From assembly GCA_025506515.1 (NCBI GenBank), contig CM046458.1, positions 41,892,231 to 41,956,230 of the forward strand: DNA of 64,000 bases, in the 5' to 3' direction. This document shows positions 11,707 to 22,244 of the stretch, piece after piece. Position 1 is the stretch's first letter. Each line of letters opens with the position of its first letter. Position numbers and translations under genes: made by a program. Source of the DNA: Flaveria trinervia (lineage: Eukaryota > Streptophyta > Magnoliopsida > Asterales > Asteraceae). The notes below the pieces were generated by a model, which had not been told where the DNA came from, searched no databases, and saw nothing but the letters and a program-made list of their open reading frames with translations.

Positions 11707-11924
11707 CATTACTTAATCATTAATGACTAAGAACTATGTACTACAACCTCAAACCCATAAAAGATGTTCATACATATGAGTTCTACAAAATACAATAATA
11801 ATATGAAATATTCAAAGACAAATAAACATCAAGAAGCATATTATATTTCATTAAGTCGTTACATTACACATGTGTAAGAAATTAAAAACTTTTCCTTTAA
11901 GAACATAAACAAGGTACATAATGT
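11707..11924. other. Unassigned AT-rich spacer
   Basis: About 220 bp between the outer LTR end of the array and the first recognisable Copia integrase codons. I see no ORF, splice pattern or repeat in it. It may be 5' sequence of the following Copia fragment or old flanking DNA. Confidence 0.4.
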
Positions 11925-13191
11925 ATCAACAAGAACTAAGAATGAAACTACTGAAACGTTAAAATATTTTATTCTTAAAATAGAAAATCAAATTAATCAC
12001 AAGGTAAAGATAATTAGAAGTGATCAAGGGACTGAGTTTAAGAAACAAATTCTTAACTCATTCTGTAACTCAAAAGGGATTGATAGACAATACAATCCTC
12101 TTAGAACTCCTCAACAAAATGATGTTGCTGAGAGGAGGAAGAGGACACTTATTGAGGCTGGTCGGACTATGTTGGTCAATTCAAAGTTGTCTCTTACTTT
12201 CTGGGCAGAGGCAGTCAGCACTGTATGCTATGTGCAGAACAGAGTTCTTGTAGTTAAGCCACATGGAAAAACCCCTTATGATATGTGGAACAAGAGGCCA
12301 TCATTCATTGGCTTTCTAAGGTCCTTTGGTAGCAGGTATACCATACTTAACACAAAAGACAATTTGGAAAATTTTCCTGAAAAGTCAGATGATGCCATCT
12401 TTGTTGGATATTCCACCAACTCTATTGCTTATAGAGTTTATAACATCAAAAATCAACAATTTGAGGAATCATCCAACATTGTTGTCAATGAGCACACTTT
12501 TTGTTTTAGGGGGAATGGCCCTCATTACATTTTTGACATAGAATTGTTTCCCGACTATTCTAATCCATCTTGTGAGAATGTTTCAGCAAGAATAGGTACT
12601 CAAAATAATTCTAATCAACTATTTGAGTTACCCAGACCATATTCAAGTTCTCTAAGAGTGACTGAAGATCCAGCTCCAACTATCTTAAGATCAAATAGCA
12701 TTACTATTTCAAGAGATAATGAAGCTTTAACCAGTACTCCATCTAGTGAGCCTCAAAACTCATCCGGTGAAAGTACACAACATCCATCTAATAGAGGTAG
12801 TATTCTGAAGGAACAAGAAACTGTTAATGCTGCTTCTCAACTAATCATTGATGATGATGTTTCTCTTTTATTCAATCAGTCCTCATTGAATGACATTGAA
12901 GCAACAACTGGTCGAAGTGTTCATTCTCCTGAGCAAAATATGTCCAACCTGCATTTATCTTTGCAACTGGAAGTGATTCCTAGACTAAGGATTCACAACA
13001 CTCATCCAGCTGAGAATATCATAGGAGAAGTCTCTGAAGGTGTGAGGACAAGGGGACAAACTTATCATGGGAATGTCTGCCTGTACTCATGCTTCTTGTC
13101 TCAGATGGAACCCAAAAAAGTAGAAGAAGCCTTAAATGATAGTAGTTGGGTTGAGTCAATGCAAGAGGAGTTGCTTAAATTCAAGAGATAA
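11925..13191 (+). pseudogene. Copia integrase, C-terminal part, broken
   Basis: One frame gives IIRSDQGTEFKK (second catalytic Asp) and RTPQQNDVAERRKRTLIEA (catalytic Glu in AERR), then TFWAEAVSTVCYVQNRVL and IFVGYSTNSIAYRVYN, all typical of the Copia integrase end. A serine/asparagine-rich linker follows and then the RT lead-in MEPKKVEEALNDSSWVESMQ, stopped at 13189-13191. The first catalytic Asp and the zinc-binding region are missing. A frame change early in the fragment separates the first part from the long 12169-13191 ORF. Confidence 0.8.
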
Positions 13192-14075
13192 AAGGTTTGG
13201 AACCTTTGTTCGCTACCATCTACTCAAGTACCTATAGGTACCAAATGAGTTTTCAGGAACAAGAAAGATGATAGAGGCTTGATCATCAAGAAAAAGCTAG
13301 TCTGGTTGTTCAAGGATACACCCAAGAGGAAGGAATCAATTATACTAATTTCTTTGCACCTATTGTAAGACTTAAGGCAGTTAGAATTTTCCTTGCTTAT
13401 GCTACATCCAAGAATTTTACTATCTATTAGCTTGATGTCAAGTGTGCCTTTCTATATGGAAATATAGATAGGGAGGTCTATGTGTGCCAACCTCTAGGAT
13501 TTGAAGACCCATAGCATCTCAACTATGTGTGCAAGCTAGATAAAGCTTTTTATGGGCTGCACCAGGCAACTAGGCTATGGTATGAGACATTGTCTCAATT
13601 TCTCCAAAAGAATGGTTACACTAAAGGTACCATTGATAAGACTCTTTTCATAAAGAAGTCTGGGAAAGACATATTGCTCCTTCAGGTCTATGTTGATGAT
13701 ATCATATTTGGTTCTTCAAATGACCAAATATGTAAAGACTTTGAGAGCATTATAAAGAATAAGTTTGAAATGAGCTCTATGGGAAAATGGACTTTTTCCT
13801 TGGAATTCTGATGAAGCAAATAAAGGAAGGGTTCTTTATCAATCAATCTAAGTATGTCTCTGATATCTTAGAAAGATTTAATATGAAAGATTGTAAGCCA
13901 GCTAGACCCATAAATAGATACCATGATCTTTGTCCTGACTCTAAGGTGGAGGATACTGATCAGCATCAGTATAGGGCAATCCTTGGGTCTCAGATGTATC
14001 TCACAGCAAGTAGACCTAATATCATGTTTGCTACATGCATTTGTGCAAGATATCAGGTTGCTCCAGAGGTATCTC
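13192..14075 (+). pseudogene. Copia reverse transcriptase, broken
   Basis: Fingers and palm are spread over several frames. Recognisable are LDKAFYGLHQATRLWYE, IDKTLFIKKSG, the catalytic box YVDDIIFGSS (13690-13719), FFLGI and MYLTASRPNIMFATCI. Stops lie in the first 300 bp and a frameshift falls at about 13790. It breaks off at 14075 after ARYQVAPEVS, where another element begins, so RNase H is absent. Confidence 0.8.
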
Positions 14076-15015
14076 TGTTGGGTTTTATAATAAGTTTATC
14101 AAAGCTAGTTTAACAATTTAAACTATAAAACGCAGCGGATATTAGTGGTTAAAGTGTGTTAAACAATCTGAAAATTTTAACCATTTTAACCAAAGACAAA
14201 ACCCATAAACAAGGATCATTAATATATTTGAAATGACATGCTATCAAAACGAAAAGAACAACCATAAGGTGTTCTAGAAACTACCTTTCAAGAACAGGAT
14301 GATGAAGTATGGATAAGATGAAGATGATGATGCCCTTGAATATCCAGCCTCCAAGAAAGAAAGCCTCAAGTTTGTATACCCACAAGACTTAGCAAACACC
14401 TAACTTGTTAGGTAGTAGAACACCAAGTCTCTTGTCCTTCTTGTTAAACCCGAAAATCAGCCAATGTGAGCTTCAAGTTTAGCCAAAATCGAATTTTCAG
14501 CAAGTAGAAGAAGGAAGAGAGACCAACTGCATGTGTGAGAGAGAAAGAGTGTATTAGGGAAAGAGTGCAAGTTTGTTTAAAGTCTTTTATTAAACCAAGA
14601 CTAAAAGGGAATCCAAGACCCAAGGGGCGGCCGAATGGGGTGTTTGAAATGGGTTCCCCCATTTTCAATTTTTTTATAAAATACTTACACTTTTAACCCT
14701 CAAGAATATAAAATTAAAACCTCTTTTAATTTTATAACATTAACACACTTTTATTTGTTATTATTTAGCTCACTTAAATAATGAAACAAATAATTTCTCA
14801 TGAACAAATTATTCACATAATGTTGTACTATTACAAAAGCAAAGTTTTAGAAAACCCATTTTCTAAATTGGTGTCAATATTTATTTGTATGATTTCATCA
14901 ACAAATATATATTTATTGGTGTCTGTATAGCTTGTTATTGGGTATGACCCGACTTGGATCATAATGTACCAACCACATCAATCTTGTATGTGTCTTGGGC
15001 ATACAAGATCCAACA
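14076..15015 (-). repeat. 3' LTR of the split Copia
   Basis: 940 bp. On the minus strand it starts TGTTGGATCTTG beside the PPT GTGGGAGAT and ends AAACCCAACA. The termini TGTTGG/CCAACA form a 6-bp inverted repeat. Paired with 41499-42443. Confidence 0.9.
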
Positions 15016-15024
15016 ATCTCCCAC
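15016..15024 (-). other. Polypurine tract of the split Copia
   Basis: GTGGGAGAT on the minus strand, directly before the 3' LTR start TGTTGG. This is a common Copia plus-strand primer site. Confidence 0.75.
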
Positions 15025-15789
15025 TTGCACAAGATTCATAGAAAACTGATGCAAGCAGTAAATACCGTCTAACAACGGTTTACTACCCTTAATACGTATG
15101 ACTAAGTGCCATTCAATAACATCATCCCCTTCAAGTACCTTACTCGAAATATTTTAGGTGAATCAATCATCTATCCTTTTGTCACAGATGTCATGTTAAA
15201 TCCCAGAGACACAGAGTGATCATTCTCCATTGATTTAACTTTATCAGGCCTTAGAGATCTTACTCTCAACGAATAAGAGGGACAAATCCCATCTTGACTA
15301 CATATGTCTCTCACAATTACCTTGTATTATACCTGAAACTCAGACTTATTTACTGCCATGTTTCAGAACAGTGAAGAACTAAGTCAAAGTATAATATTCG
15401 GTAAATATCAAGACCCAATATGTATCTCGGGGCAGAGGATACCAAATGATGTTCGCCTTTACTCAAATTTTCTTATGATCAATCAAGAAGATTCCATGTA
15501 GTAATAATTAAGAAGCGGGTCAATTCAATATTTGTATCCCACAATATCTATGAACTTTGGCAGCAATCCTTTGCTAAATATTCATCCATATGAATATCTA
15601 CCAATCCAAGTTCATAATAGTTTTACCTTCATACTTGTTCCCACAAGTATGAACGACTACAGACGTTCTGAGTAGATGATTTAATCATGGATTTTAAACA
15701 TGCAAAATAGGAATATTAGTTGAACCATTATAACCAAATAATTCATTCAAGTAATAAAGGGTTACAATAACTAAATAAAAAATTAAAGA
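15025..15789 (-). other. 3' non-coding part of the split Copia
   Basis: About 765 bp between the end of RNase H and the PPT. I found no ORF or repeat of note; it belongs to the element by position. Confidence 0.5.
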
Positions 15790-16056
15790 TCAAATCCAGT
15801 CACTAGAATATTGATGTCCCATGGCACAAGTATGACTTTCATGCTTTGCCTTTTCAAGAAGCTTCGTGAGTGGATCCGCAATGTTTTGATCCGTGTGAAC
15901 TTTATGAATACATATCTTTCCCTTTTCAACTTCATCCCTTATGTAGTTAAATCTCCATTCAATGTGCCTAGTCTTTTGATGTGCACGGGGTTCCTTGATT
16001 TGAGCAATCACACCCTCGTTATCACAAAAAATTTCTAGGGGGTCCTCAATGGAAGG
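15790..16056 (-). pseudogene. Copia RNase H, C-terminal end (split Copia)
   Basis: Minus-strand ORF with VPSIEDPLEIFCDNEGVIAQ, AHQKTRHIEWRFNYIRDEV and HTDQNIADPLTKLL, the conserved end of Copia RNase H and pol. Its beginning is interrupted by the Gypsy at 16062 and continues at 24591-25463. The target word GACCA (16057-16061) is part of this coding sequence and is repeated at 24586-24590. Confidence 0.9.
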
Positions 16057-16061
16057 GACCA
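16057..16061. repeat. Target site duplication GACCA, left copy
   Basis: GACCA immediately before the Gypsy LTR end at 16062; matched by 24586-24590. Confidence 0.9.
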
Positions 16062-17186
16062 TGTAAGGCCATATTCCCGGGACACTCGCAGCTGGTCAAT
16101 CATCGCACATAAAACATATATTTCATTAACTTAAACCTATATGGCTTCGGCCGTGCTACCAGGTCAGCGCCAAAAAATTTTATTTTAACACTTTTATATA
16201 ACATATTTCCTTATCGAAAAATCGATTTTCTTGTTAAAACCTCTTAAAATCTCGGTCATTTAAATCGTATATTTTGATTGCATTTCTAGCCCCAAACTAG
16301 TTCAAAACCTTTAAAAAAGGGGATCTAGAACTCACCTAGACTCAGTGAGTAGCTCCTCAATCAAGCTTTCAAAGTAAGGGTTGCACTACACAGCCTGCAG
16401 ATAAGTTAACACTCAAGGAAGTTAATTTCTGCCTAATTTCGCTGCTAATTTCGCTGCAAGATCAGCAGTTTCGCTGCTACTTTCGCCAGCAGTTTCGCAG
16501 GCATCTTCGCTGCTAGTTTCGCCCAACTTTCGTTGGAAAACCATGTCTGCGAAACAAACTGCGAAACTATAGTTTCGCAGGAAGATCCACAGTTTTGCTA
16601 GACGAACAACTAATTTCGCCGGATGAACACCCAGTTTCGCAGAACGGGCTGAAAAATACGAACCAACCCATTTTGACCTAAAACTTCAATCTTTTACATC
16701 CAAAACCTTGGTTTATCACCCAATAAGATATATCTAAGCTTCTTACATGTTTTCTTACACAAAAACATGAGTTTCGGGCGAAGCTTTGCCACTTTCAAAA
16801 ACCCCAAACCTAGAATCCGGGTTTACATCAAAAGGAACGATTAAATGATGTTTCTTACCTGGATTCGGGGTGTTTTCTTGTTGTTTGGATGCCCACGAAC
16901 ACTGATCTTCAATCCCGAGATCAACCGAGCCTTGAATCTTCAATTCTCTCTACTTTCTCTCTCTACTCTCTCTCTCTCTAGAACTAGAGTGTTGAGTTGC
17001 AAATGAGAGCTGCTCAAGCTGATCCGTTTATATATATCAGGCGTTCCCGGGACCTTAAACTCACCAAACACATAACCCGAAGAGTTACTCGGTCTATAAC
17101 CCATATCCATCTTATTTTCATTAAATGATCTCGTTTAAGCCCATTATTATTGTTTGGCTCACTTAGAAATTATTCGGGGCGTTACA
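16062..17186 (-). repeat. Gypsy 3' LTR with internal deletion
   Basis: 1125 bp. The outer 75 bp and the inner 1.05 kb match the right LTR; the middle is deleted at about 16136, where TTAACTTAAA joins CCTATATGGC. It contains many AGTTTCGC / TTTCGCTGC words (16430-16650) and a minus-strand TATA run at 17027-17037. Confidence 0.9.
17027..17037 (-). promoter_or_regulatory. TATA run in Gypsy 3' LTR
   Basis: ATATATATAAA on the minus strand, conserved at 24425-24435 in the other LTR. It is the likely core promoter position of U3. Confidence 0.4.
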
Positions 17187-17199
17187 AGTCCACCCACCT
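17187..17199 (-). other. Gypsy polypurine tract
   Basis: AGGTGGGTGGACT on the minus strand, touching the 3' LTR start TGTAACGCC. Confidence 0.7.
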
Positions 17200-17225
17200 T
17201 ATTTATGTTTCGTCCTCGAAACCTG

Positions 17226-17528
17226 TTAGTCATTGAATAGTTGAGGGTAATGCTGCCTCATCTCCTCCTCAACTTCCCAAGTGGACTCTGACCCCTTCCT
17301 GTGCTTCCACTGTACACGCACCAAGGGAACCACCTTATTCCTTAGCCTCTTCTCTTTGTGATCGATGATCGCCACTGGTTGCTCCATGTAATTGAGCCAT
17401 TCATCCACCTCGATATCTTCCAGTGGTACGACCATATCCTCCTCATCTAAGCACTTTCTTAAGTGAGATACATGGAATGTCAGATGAATTCCACTTAGCT
17501 CATTGGGCAATTCCAACCTATAGGCCAC
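17226..17528 (-). pseudogene. Gypsy integrase tail with chromodomain
   Basis: AYRLELPNELSGIHLTFHVS and HLRKCLDEEDMVVPLEDIEV are the usual end of chromovirus integrase. Then VAIIDHKEKRLRNKVVPLVR, VQWKHRKGSESTWEVEEEM and HYPQLF form a chromodomain, which targets integration through chromatin marks in this clade. A stop between 17529 and 17649 separates it from the integrase core. It ends 40 bp before the 3' LTR. Confidence 0.88.
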
Positions 17529-17648
17529 CTCTCATACTTGAGCAATGATTCGGAAAGGCCCTATATATCTCGGGCTCAACTTGCATCGCTTCCTAAACCG
17601 AATGATGTCCTTCCAAGGTGAGACCTTCAATATAACCCGGTTGCCCAC

Positions 17649-18619
17649 CTAAAACTCAATCGGTCTGCGTCGTTTATCAGCATACGACTTCTGTCTATCT
17701 TTGGCTGCCTTCATGAAGGCCTTGATCTTTTCGAGCTTTTCAGTTGTAGCCTCGATTACGTCAACGCTCCCTAACTCCTTCTGACCAATATCACCCCAAC
17801 AGGCGGGTGTTTTGCATCTCCTACCGTATAGCATCTCATAAGGTGGCATACCAATGTTGGCATGATAACTGTTGTTGTATGAGAATTCAGCTAACGGTAA
17901 GTGGTCATCCCAACTTCCCCCAAAATCAATAACACATGCCTGAAGCATGTCCTCCAAGGTCTGAATGGTCCTCTCTGACTGACCATCAGTCTGGGGATGA
18001 TAAGCCGTACTGATGTGTAACCTCGTCCCCATCACGTCGTGGAACTTCTTCCAAAATTTAGATGTAAACCGGGTGTCATGATCAGACACAATAGACACTG
18101 GCACACCATGACGAGTTACAATTTCCTTGATAATCAGATCAGCCAACCTCTCCGATGAATATGTCTCGCGGATCGGTAGGAAGTGAGCACTCTTCGTCAA
18201 CCGGTCAACAATCACCCATATAGCATCATACCCTCGCGCGGTGTGCGGTAGCTTCGTGATAAAGTCCATAGTGATATGCTCCCACTTCCACTCCAATATA
18301 TCCAAATGTTGGATCTTTCCATACGGCTTTTGGTGCTCGGCCTTCACTTGTAAACAAGTAAGGCACTTGCTCACATACTCCACCATATCACGCTTCATAC
18401 CCGGCCACCAATAATCTTTTTTCATGTCCTGATACATCTTCGTGACACCAGGATGAATGGAGTATCGAGACTTATGAGCCTCATCCATAATCCTCCCACG
18501 TAGATCCCCAAAACGAGGAATCCACATCCTTCCGAACCGGGTCCTAACACCGAGTATATTTTCACCAATTCCGCAACCAGACCTCTCATTCTTTCAGAGT
18601 TAAGATGATCTTCTTTCAA
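17649..18619 (-). pseudogene. Gypsy integrase
   Basis: Long ORF 18527-17649. HPGVTKMYQDMKKDYWWPGM with CLTCLQVK is the HHCC zinc domain. HITMDFITKLP (Asp), SIVSDHDTRFTSKFWKKFH (Asp) and HPQTDGQSERTIQTLEDML (Glu) complete the D,D-35-E core. The ORF stops after SYADKRRRPIEF at 17649, where the family normally continues to the GPF/Y region. 18619-18528 is in another frame, so the start is shifted. Confidence 0.9.
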
Positions 18620-18821
18620 TGCTTCATCTTGAAACTCTCGACCTGCTTCATCACATCAGAGGTCATGATCAACTGGTAACCTTCACCCGAATCAGCTCTG
18701 GTCTCTCTTTTCGGCTAAGGGTGTCCGCCACCATGTTGGCTTTGCCCAGATGGTAATGAATCTCACAATCATAATCCTTTATGAGCTCCAACTATCTCCT
18801 CTACCTCATGTTTAAGTTCTT

Positions 18822-19391
18822 CTACTCGAAGAAGTACTTCAATCTCTTGTGGTCGGTGAATATGGTGCACTTTGTACCGTATAGGTAGCGCCTCCAAATC
18901 TTTAATGCAAAGACCACGGCTGCTAGCTCCAAATCATGAGTAGGGTAATTGACCTCATGAACCTTTAACTGTCGAGATGCATAGGCGACAATGTTTCCCC
19001 TCTGCATTAACACACACCCTAACCCCAAGTAGGAAGCATCAGAATAAACCACCAGATCTTCATATCTATCGGGTAATGACAGAACAGGAGCTTGAGTCAA
19101 CCTCACCTTCAATTCCCTGAACGCCTTCTCTTGAGCTTGAGTCAACCTCACCTTCAATTCCCCGAACACCTTCTCTTGTGCTTGACCCCATACGAACATC
19201 ACATCTTTTCGGGTCAACTTGCTTAGTGGAGAAGGGATCTTAGAAAAGTCTTGAATGAATCTTCTGTAGTAGCCCGCCAAACCCAAGAACCTACGAATCT
19301 CGGATGGCATCTTAGAAGACTTCCATTGCGTCACTGCCTCCACCTTTGCCCGGTCCACCATAATCCCGTCAGGGTTCACTACATGACCCAA
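18822..19391 (-). pseudogene. Gypsy RT end and RNase H
   Basis: Continues from the RT thumb: MGHVVNPDGIMVDRAKVEAV, RRFLGLAGYYRRFIQDFSKI, then RNase H with VVYSDASYLGLGCVLMQ, ASRQLKVHEVNYPTHDLELA and FTDHKRLKYFFE. A 45-bp tandem duplication (about 19088-19177) adds a second copy of the QEKxFxELKVRLTQA segment between RT and RNase H. The ORF is open over 189 codons but not connected in frame to its neighbours. Confidence 0.88.
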
Positions 19392-19453
19392 GAACTAAAC
19401 ATCATGCAACCAGAACGCGCACTTGGAGAATTTAGCATACAACTTCTCCCTCC

Positions 19454-20428
19454 TCAACGTCTCCAACACCCCCGAATGTGACCGGCATGTTCATTCTCGC
19501 TCTTCGAATAAATTAGGATATCATCAATAAACAAAATCATCGATTTATCCAACATTGGCCGACACACTCGGTTCATCAAATCCATGAAAGCAGCTGGTGC
19601 ATTGGTCAAACCAAATGACATAACCAGGAACTCGTAGTGACCATAACACGTGCGAAAAGCTGTTTTAGGGATATCATGTTCCTTCACCTTTAGCTAATGG
19701 TAACCAGATCGAAGATCTATCCTCGAGAACCAATTAGCGCCCTGGAGCTGATCAAACAGGTCGTCAATTCTCGGTAAGGGGTACTGATTCTTCACTGGCA
19801 GCTTATTTAACTCACGGTAGTCTATACACATCCTCATGCTACCGTCTTTCTTCTTTACAAATAAGACCGGAGCACCCCAAGGAGAGATACTCGGTTGAAT
19901 GAACCCTTTGTCAAGCAACTCTTGCAACTGCTCCATCAATTCTTTCATCTCCGTCGGAGCCAACCGATACAGTGCCTTGGCAACAGGTTGGGCACCCGGT
20001 ATCAGATCAATCTGAAACTCAATCTCTCTGTCAGGTGGCACTCCTGGTAAGTCTTCTGGGAACACGTATGGAAAGTCACACACAACCGGAACATCGGATA
20101 GTTGTGGTGTTGGCGTACCCACGTCCTTTATATAGGCCATGCAGGCACTACATCCATGCCTCATACACTTTCCCGCCACCACCATCGAAATTACTTTCGG
20201 GATCATCGTGACTCGATCACCATAAACCATCACTGTATTCCCGTCAGGCGCTATCAATCGAATCATCTTCTTGCGACACACAATGTTCGCCTCGTATTCT
20301 GACAACCAATCCATCCCAAGAACTACGTCAAACTCACCTAAGGTCATTACAAATGGTCTAAGAGGAAACTTGTGACCTTCTAGTTCTACGTCACAACCTT
20401 CTATCATTTTAAAAATCCTGGTAGACAT
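19454..20428 (-). pseudogene. Gypsy protease end and reverse transcriptase, broken
   Basis: 20428-19694: VVLGMDWLSEYEANIVCRKK (protease end), FPEDLPGVPPDREIEFQIDL, WGAPVLFVKKKDGSMRMCID and WFSRIDLRSGYH, then a stop. 19687-19454: IPKTAFRTCYGHYEFLVMSF, GLTNAPAAFMDLMNRVC and the catalytic box FIDDILIYSKS. Reading is lost at HAGHIRGCWRR by a frameshift. All Gypsy RT motifs are recognisable, but the stop before the catalytic half makes it inactive. Confidence 0.88.
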
Positions 20429-20460
20429 ACCTATGGCAGTTTCTACATCGAAGGGCGTAT

Positions 20461-21892
20461 CTATATCTTACTACTAACAGGCAACTTAGCACAGAAAGCA
20501 GCAGAGATAAAACTTTTACAAGAACCAGAATCAAATAACACCAAGGCTAAAGTTTGGTTTACTAGAAACGTACCTGACACAACATCGGGGTCTATCCTAA
20601 CCTCCTCCTGTGTCATCGTGAACGCTATGGCGCTCGCCCTCGGTCCTTCACTCCCCGTCTTCTTCACCCCGAAACCTTCAGCCCTCAGCTTCTTGCAATC
20701 CCTACTTACGTGGCCTTCCACGCCACAGTTAAAGCACCGGACCGTATGACAGTCCTTGGCTATATGCCCCGTCTTCCCACATTTAAGCATAAGTTTGATC
20801 CCAGCCTACATTCTCCAACATGCTCCTTTCCACATCTACCACACTTTTTCGACCCCGCACTCGATGTGACTACACGGCAGTCATCTACCCGTGCCTTCTT
20901 GTTTCTCGTTGGGGCACCACTTTGACCAAACCTTTTCCCACTCCAATTCCGGTCACCACTCCCTTTCTTGCTAACTTCAGCCACCACCATCGTTCTTTCA
21001 TCATACAATCTCCCTGCCAAATCTATCGCCGACCTAAACGTGCTCGGCCGGGCGGTGATCATGTGCTTTCGGATATCCTCCGGCAAACCCTGGATATATC
21101 TCTTGATCTTTCGTGATAAGGGGGTCACTTGGTCTGGCACCAGACATGCCATCTCATTGAACTTGGTGGTGTATTGGTGGTGAGTCATTGTTCCCGCCTC
21201 CAGCTATAGGAACTCCCTTTCAACCTTGTCCATCTCACAGTGAGGACAGAACTCCTCAATCACCAACCTCTTCAGTTCTACCCACCTCATCCTTCCTATT
21301 GCCCAACTACCCTCGGCTTGGACGATATTGTCCCACCAGCACAAAGTCGAGTCCACAAAAGAGTGGGTAGCAAACTTCACCTTTTGGTCCTCGTGGCACT
21401 CGCTGATATTCAAGACCGCTTCCATTTCCCTCACCCATCGATGAGCAGTAGCAGCGGTGCCATTACCATCAAAGGTAGGGGCTTGCATCTTTGAAATGCC
21501 CCGTAGTTGCATCCTCATGCCATTTTCTGCACAGGCTCTTCTTCCTCCTCTTCTTCTTCATCATCGGAAAGGACCGTCTCGGTCTCGGGCTGTCTTCTTT
21601 CGCCCGTAGGCCTACTCCTTTCCTTCCTCTCCCCCTCCCAAACAGCTTTTATAAATTTAGTCACCACAGACAGTAAGATCGTTTGCATGACCTGATGCAC
21701 CTCCTCTACAACAGCCTCCTTCACTGAGGCCCTTAAGTTAGCACTCTCGTCTCCGCCCTCTGGATGAGGGGTCTTAGGTTCTTCATGAACCACCCTTTTG
21801 GCTCTAGGCCTTCCTCTCGTGACCCATGGTTTAGCACCACGTCCACTACCACCTCCACCATGTGAAGCTTTCAATGATCTACCACAGGCCAT
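20461..21892 (-). pseudogene. gag: Gypsy gag and start of protease, broken
   Basis: Starts MACGRSLKASHGGGG at 21892, with a poly-Glu patch, then the retrotrans_gag core (THSFVDSTLCWWDNIVQAEG, QYTTKFNEMACLVPDQV, GRLYDERTMV). Zinc-knuckle-like boxes follow: CGRCGKEHVGEC, CLNVGRRGI (damaged), CGKTGHIAKDC and CFNCGVEGHVSRDC. The protease begins VLFDSGSCKSFISAAF with the DSG triplet. Frames change at about 21510, 21195 and 20780, and a stop at 20461-20463 ends the segment. Confidence 0.85.
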
Positions 21893-22226
21893 CCTCTACG
21901 CACACAATAAGATTCAAACACTAACACGGTCATTCAAGGGAACAGCTTAGTTTATGTCAAGTATAGTAAGTCCCTAATTATAGTGGCCAGTTGTGATTAG
22001 CCACTTACTTTACTCTTCATACCCCAAGCATTTCCTATCCTGACTACATCAGTATCTAAATCTACTAAAGGCACATAAGCCACATAACATGCGCAAATAA
22101 TACCGGTTAACATTAAGAAAATACCTGATGGCACGCAACTACTCGGACTGGCATCCCTTCCCTTTCCGTCCCATTTTCAGTTTAAGTTTAGGTTTCATTT
22201 GAAAATTTACTCGTTTCACTTAAACT
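21893..22226 (-). other. Gypsy leader
   Basis: About 330 bp between PBS and gag ATG; no ORF. It is nearly colinear with 44988-45320 of the second Gypsy. Confidence 0.6.
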
Positions 22227-22241
22227 TTGGCTCTGATACCA
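22227..22241 (-). other. Gypsy primer-binding site
   Basis: TGGTATCAGAGCCAA on the minus strand, three bases after the 5' LTR end; complement of initiator-methionine tRNA. Confidence 0.88.
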
Positions 22242-22244
22242 ACT

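Larger units (their letters stand above)
11925..14075 (+). mobile_element. Truncated Copia fragment (integrase to RT)
   Basis: It starts inside the integrase core and ends abruptly in RT, where the minus-strand Copia LTR begins at 14076. There are no LTRs, gag, first integrase Asp or RNase H. Its RT (YGLHQATRLWYETLSQF, YVDDIIFGSS) resembles the RT of the element at 25469-37918, so it is probably an older relative of that family. Confidence 0.8.

Noticed and set aside
20820..21494. Plus-strand ORFs across Gypsy gag (also 43078-44778)
   Set aside because: Shadow frames of the minus-strand gag and protease; low-complexity Pro/Ser/Leu text.
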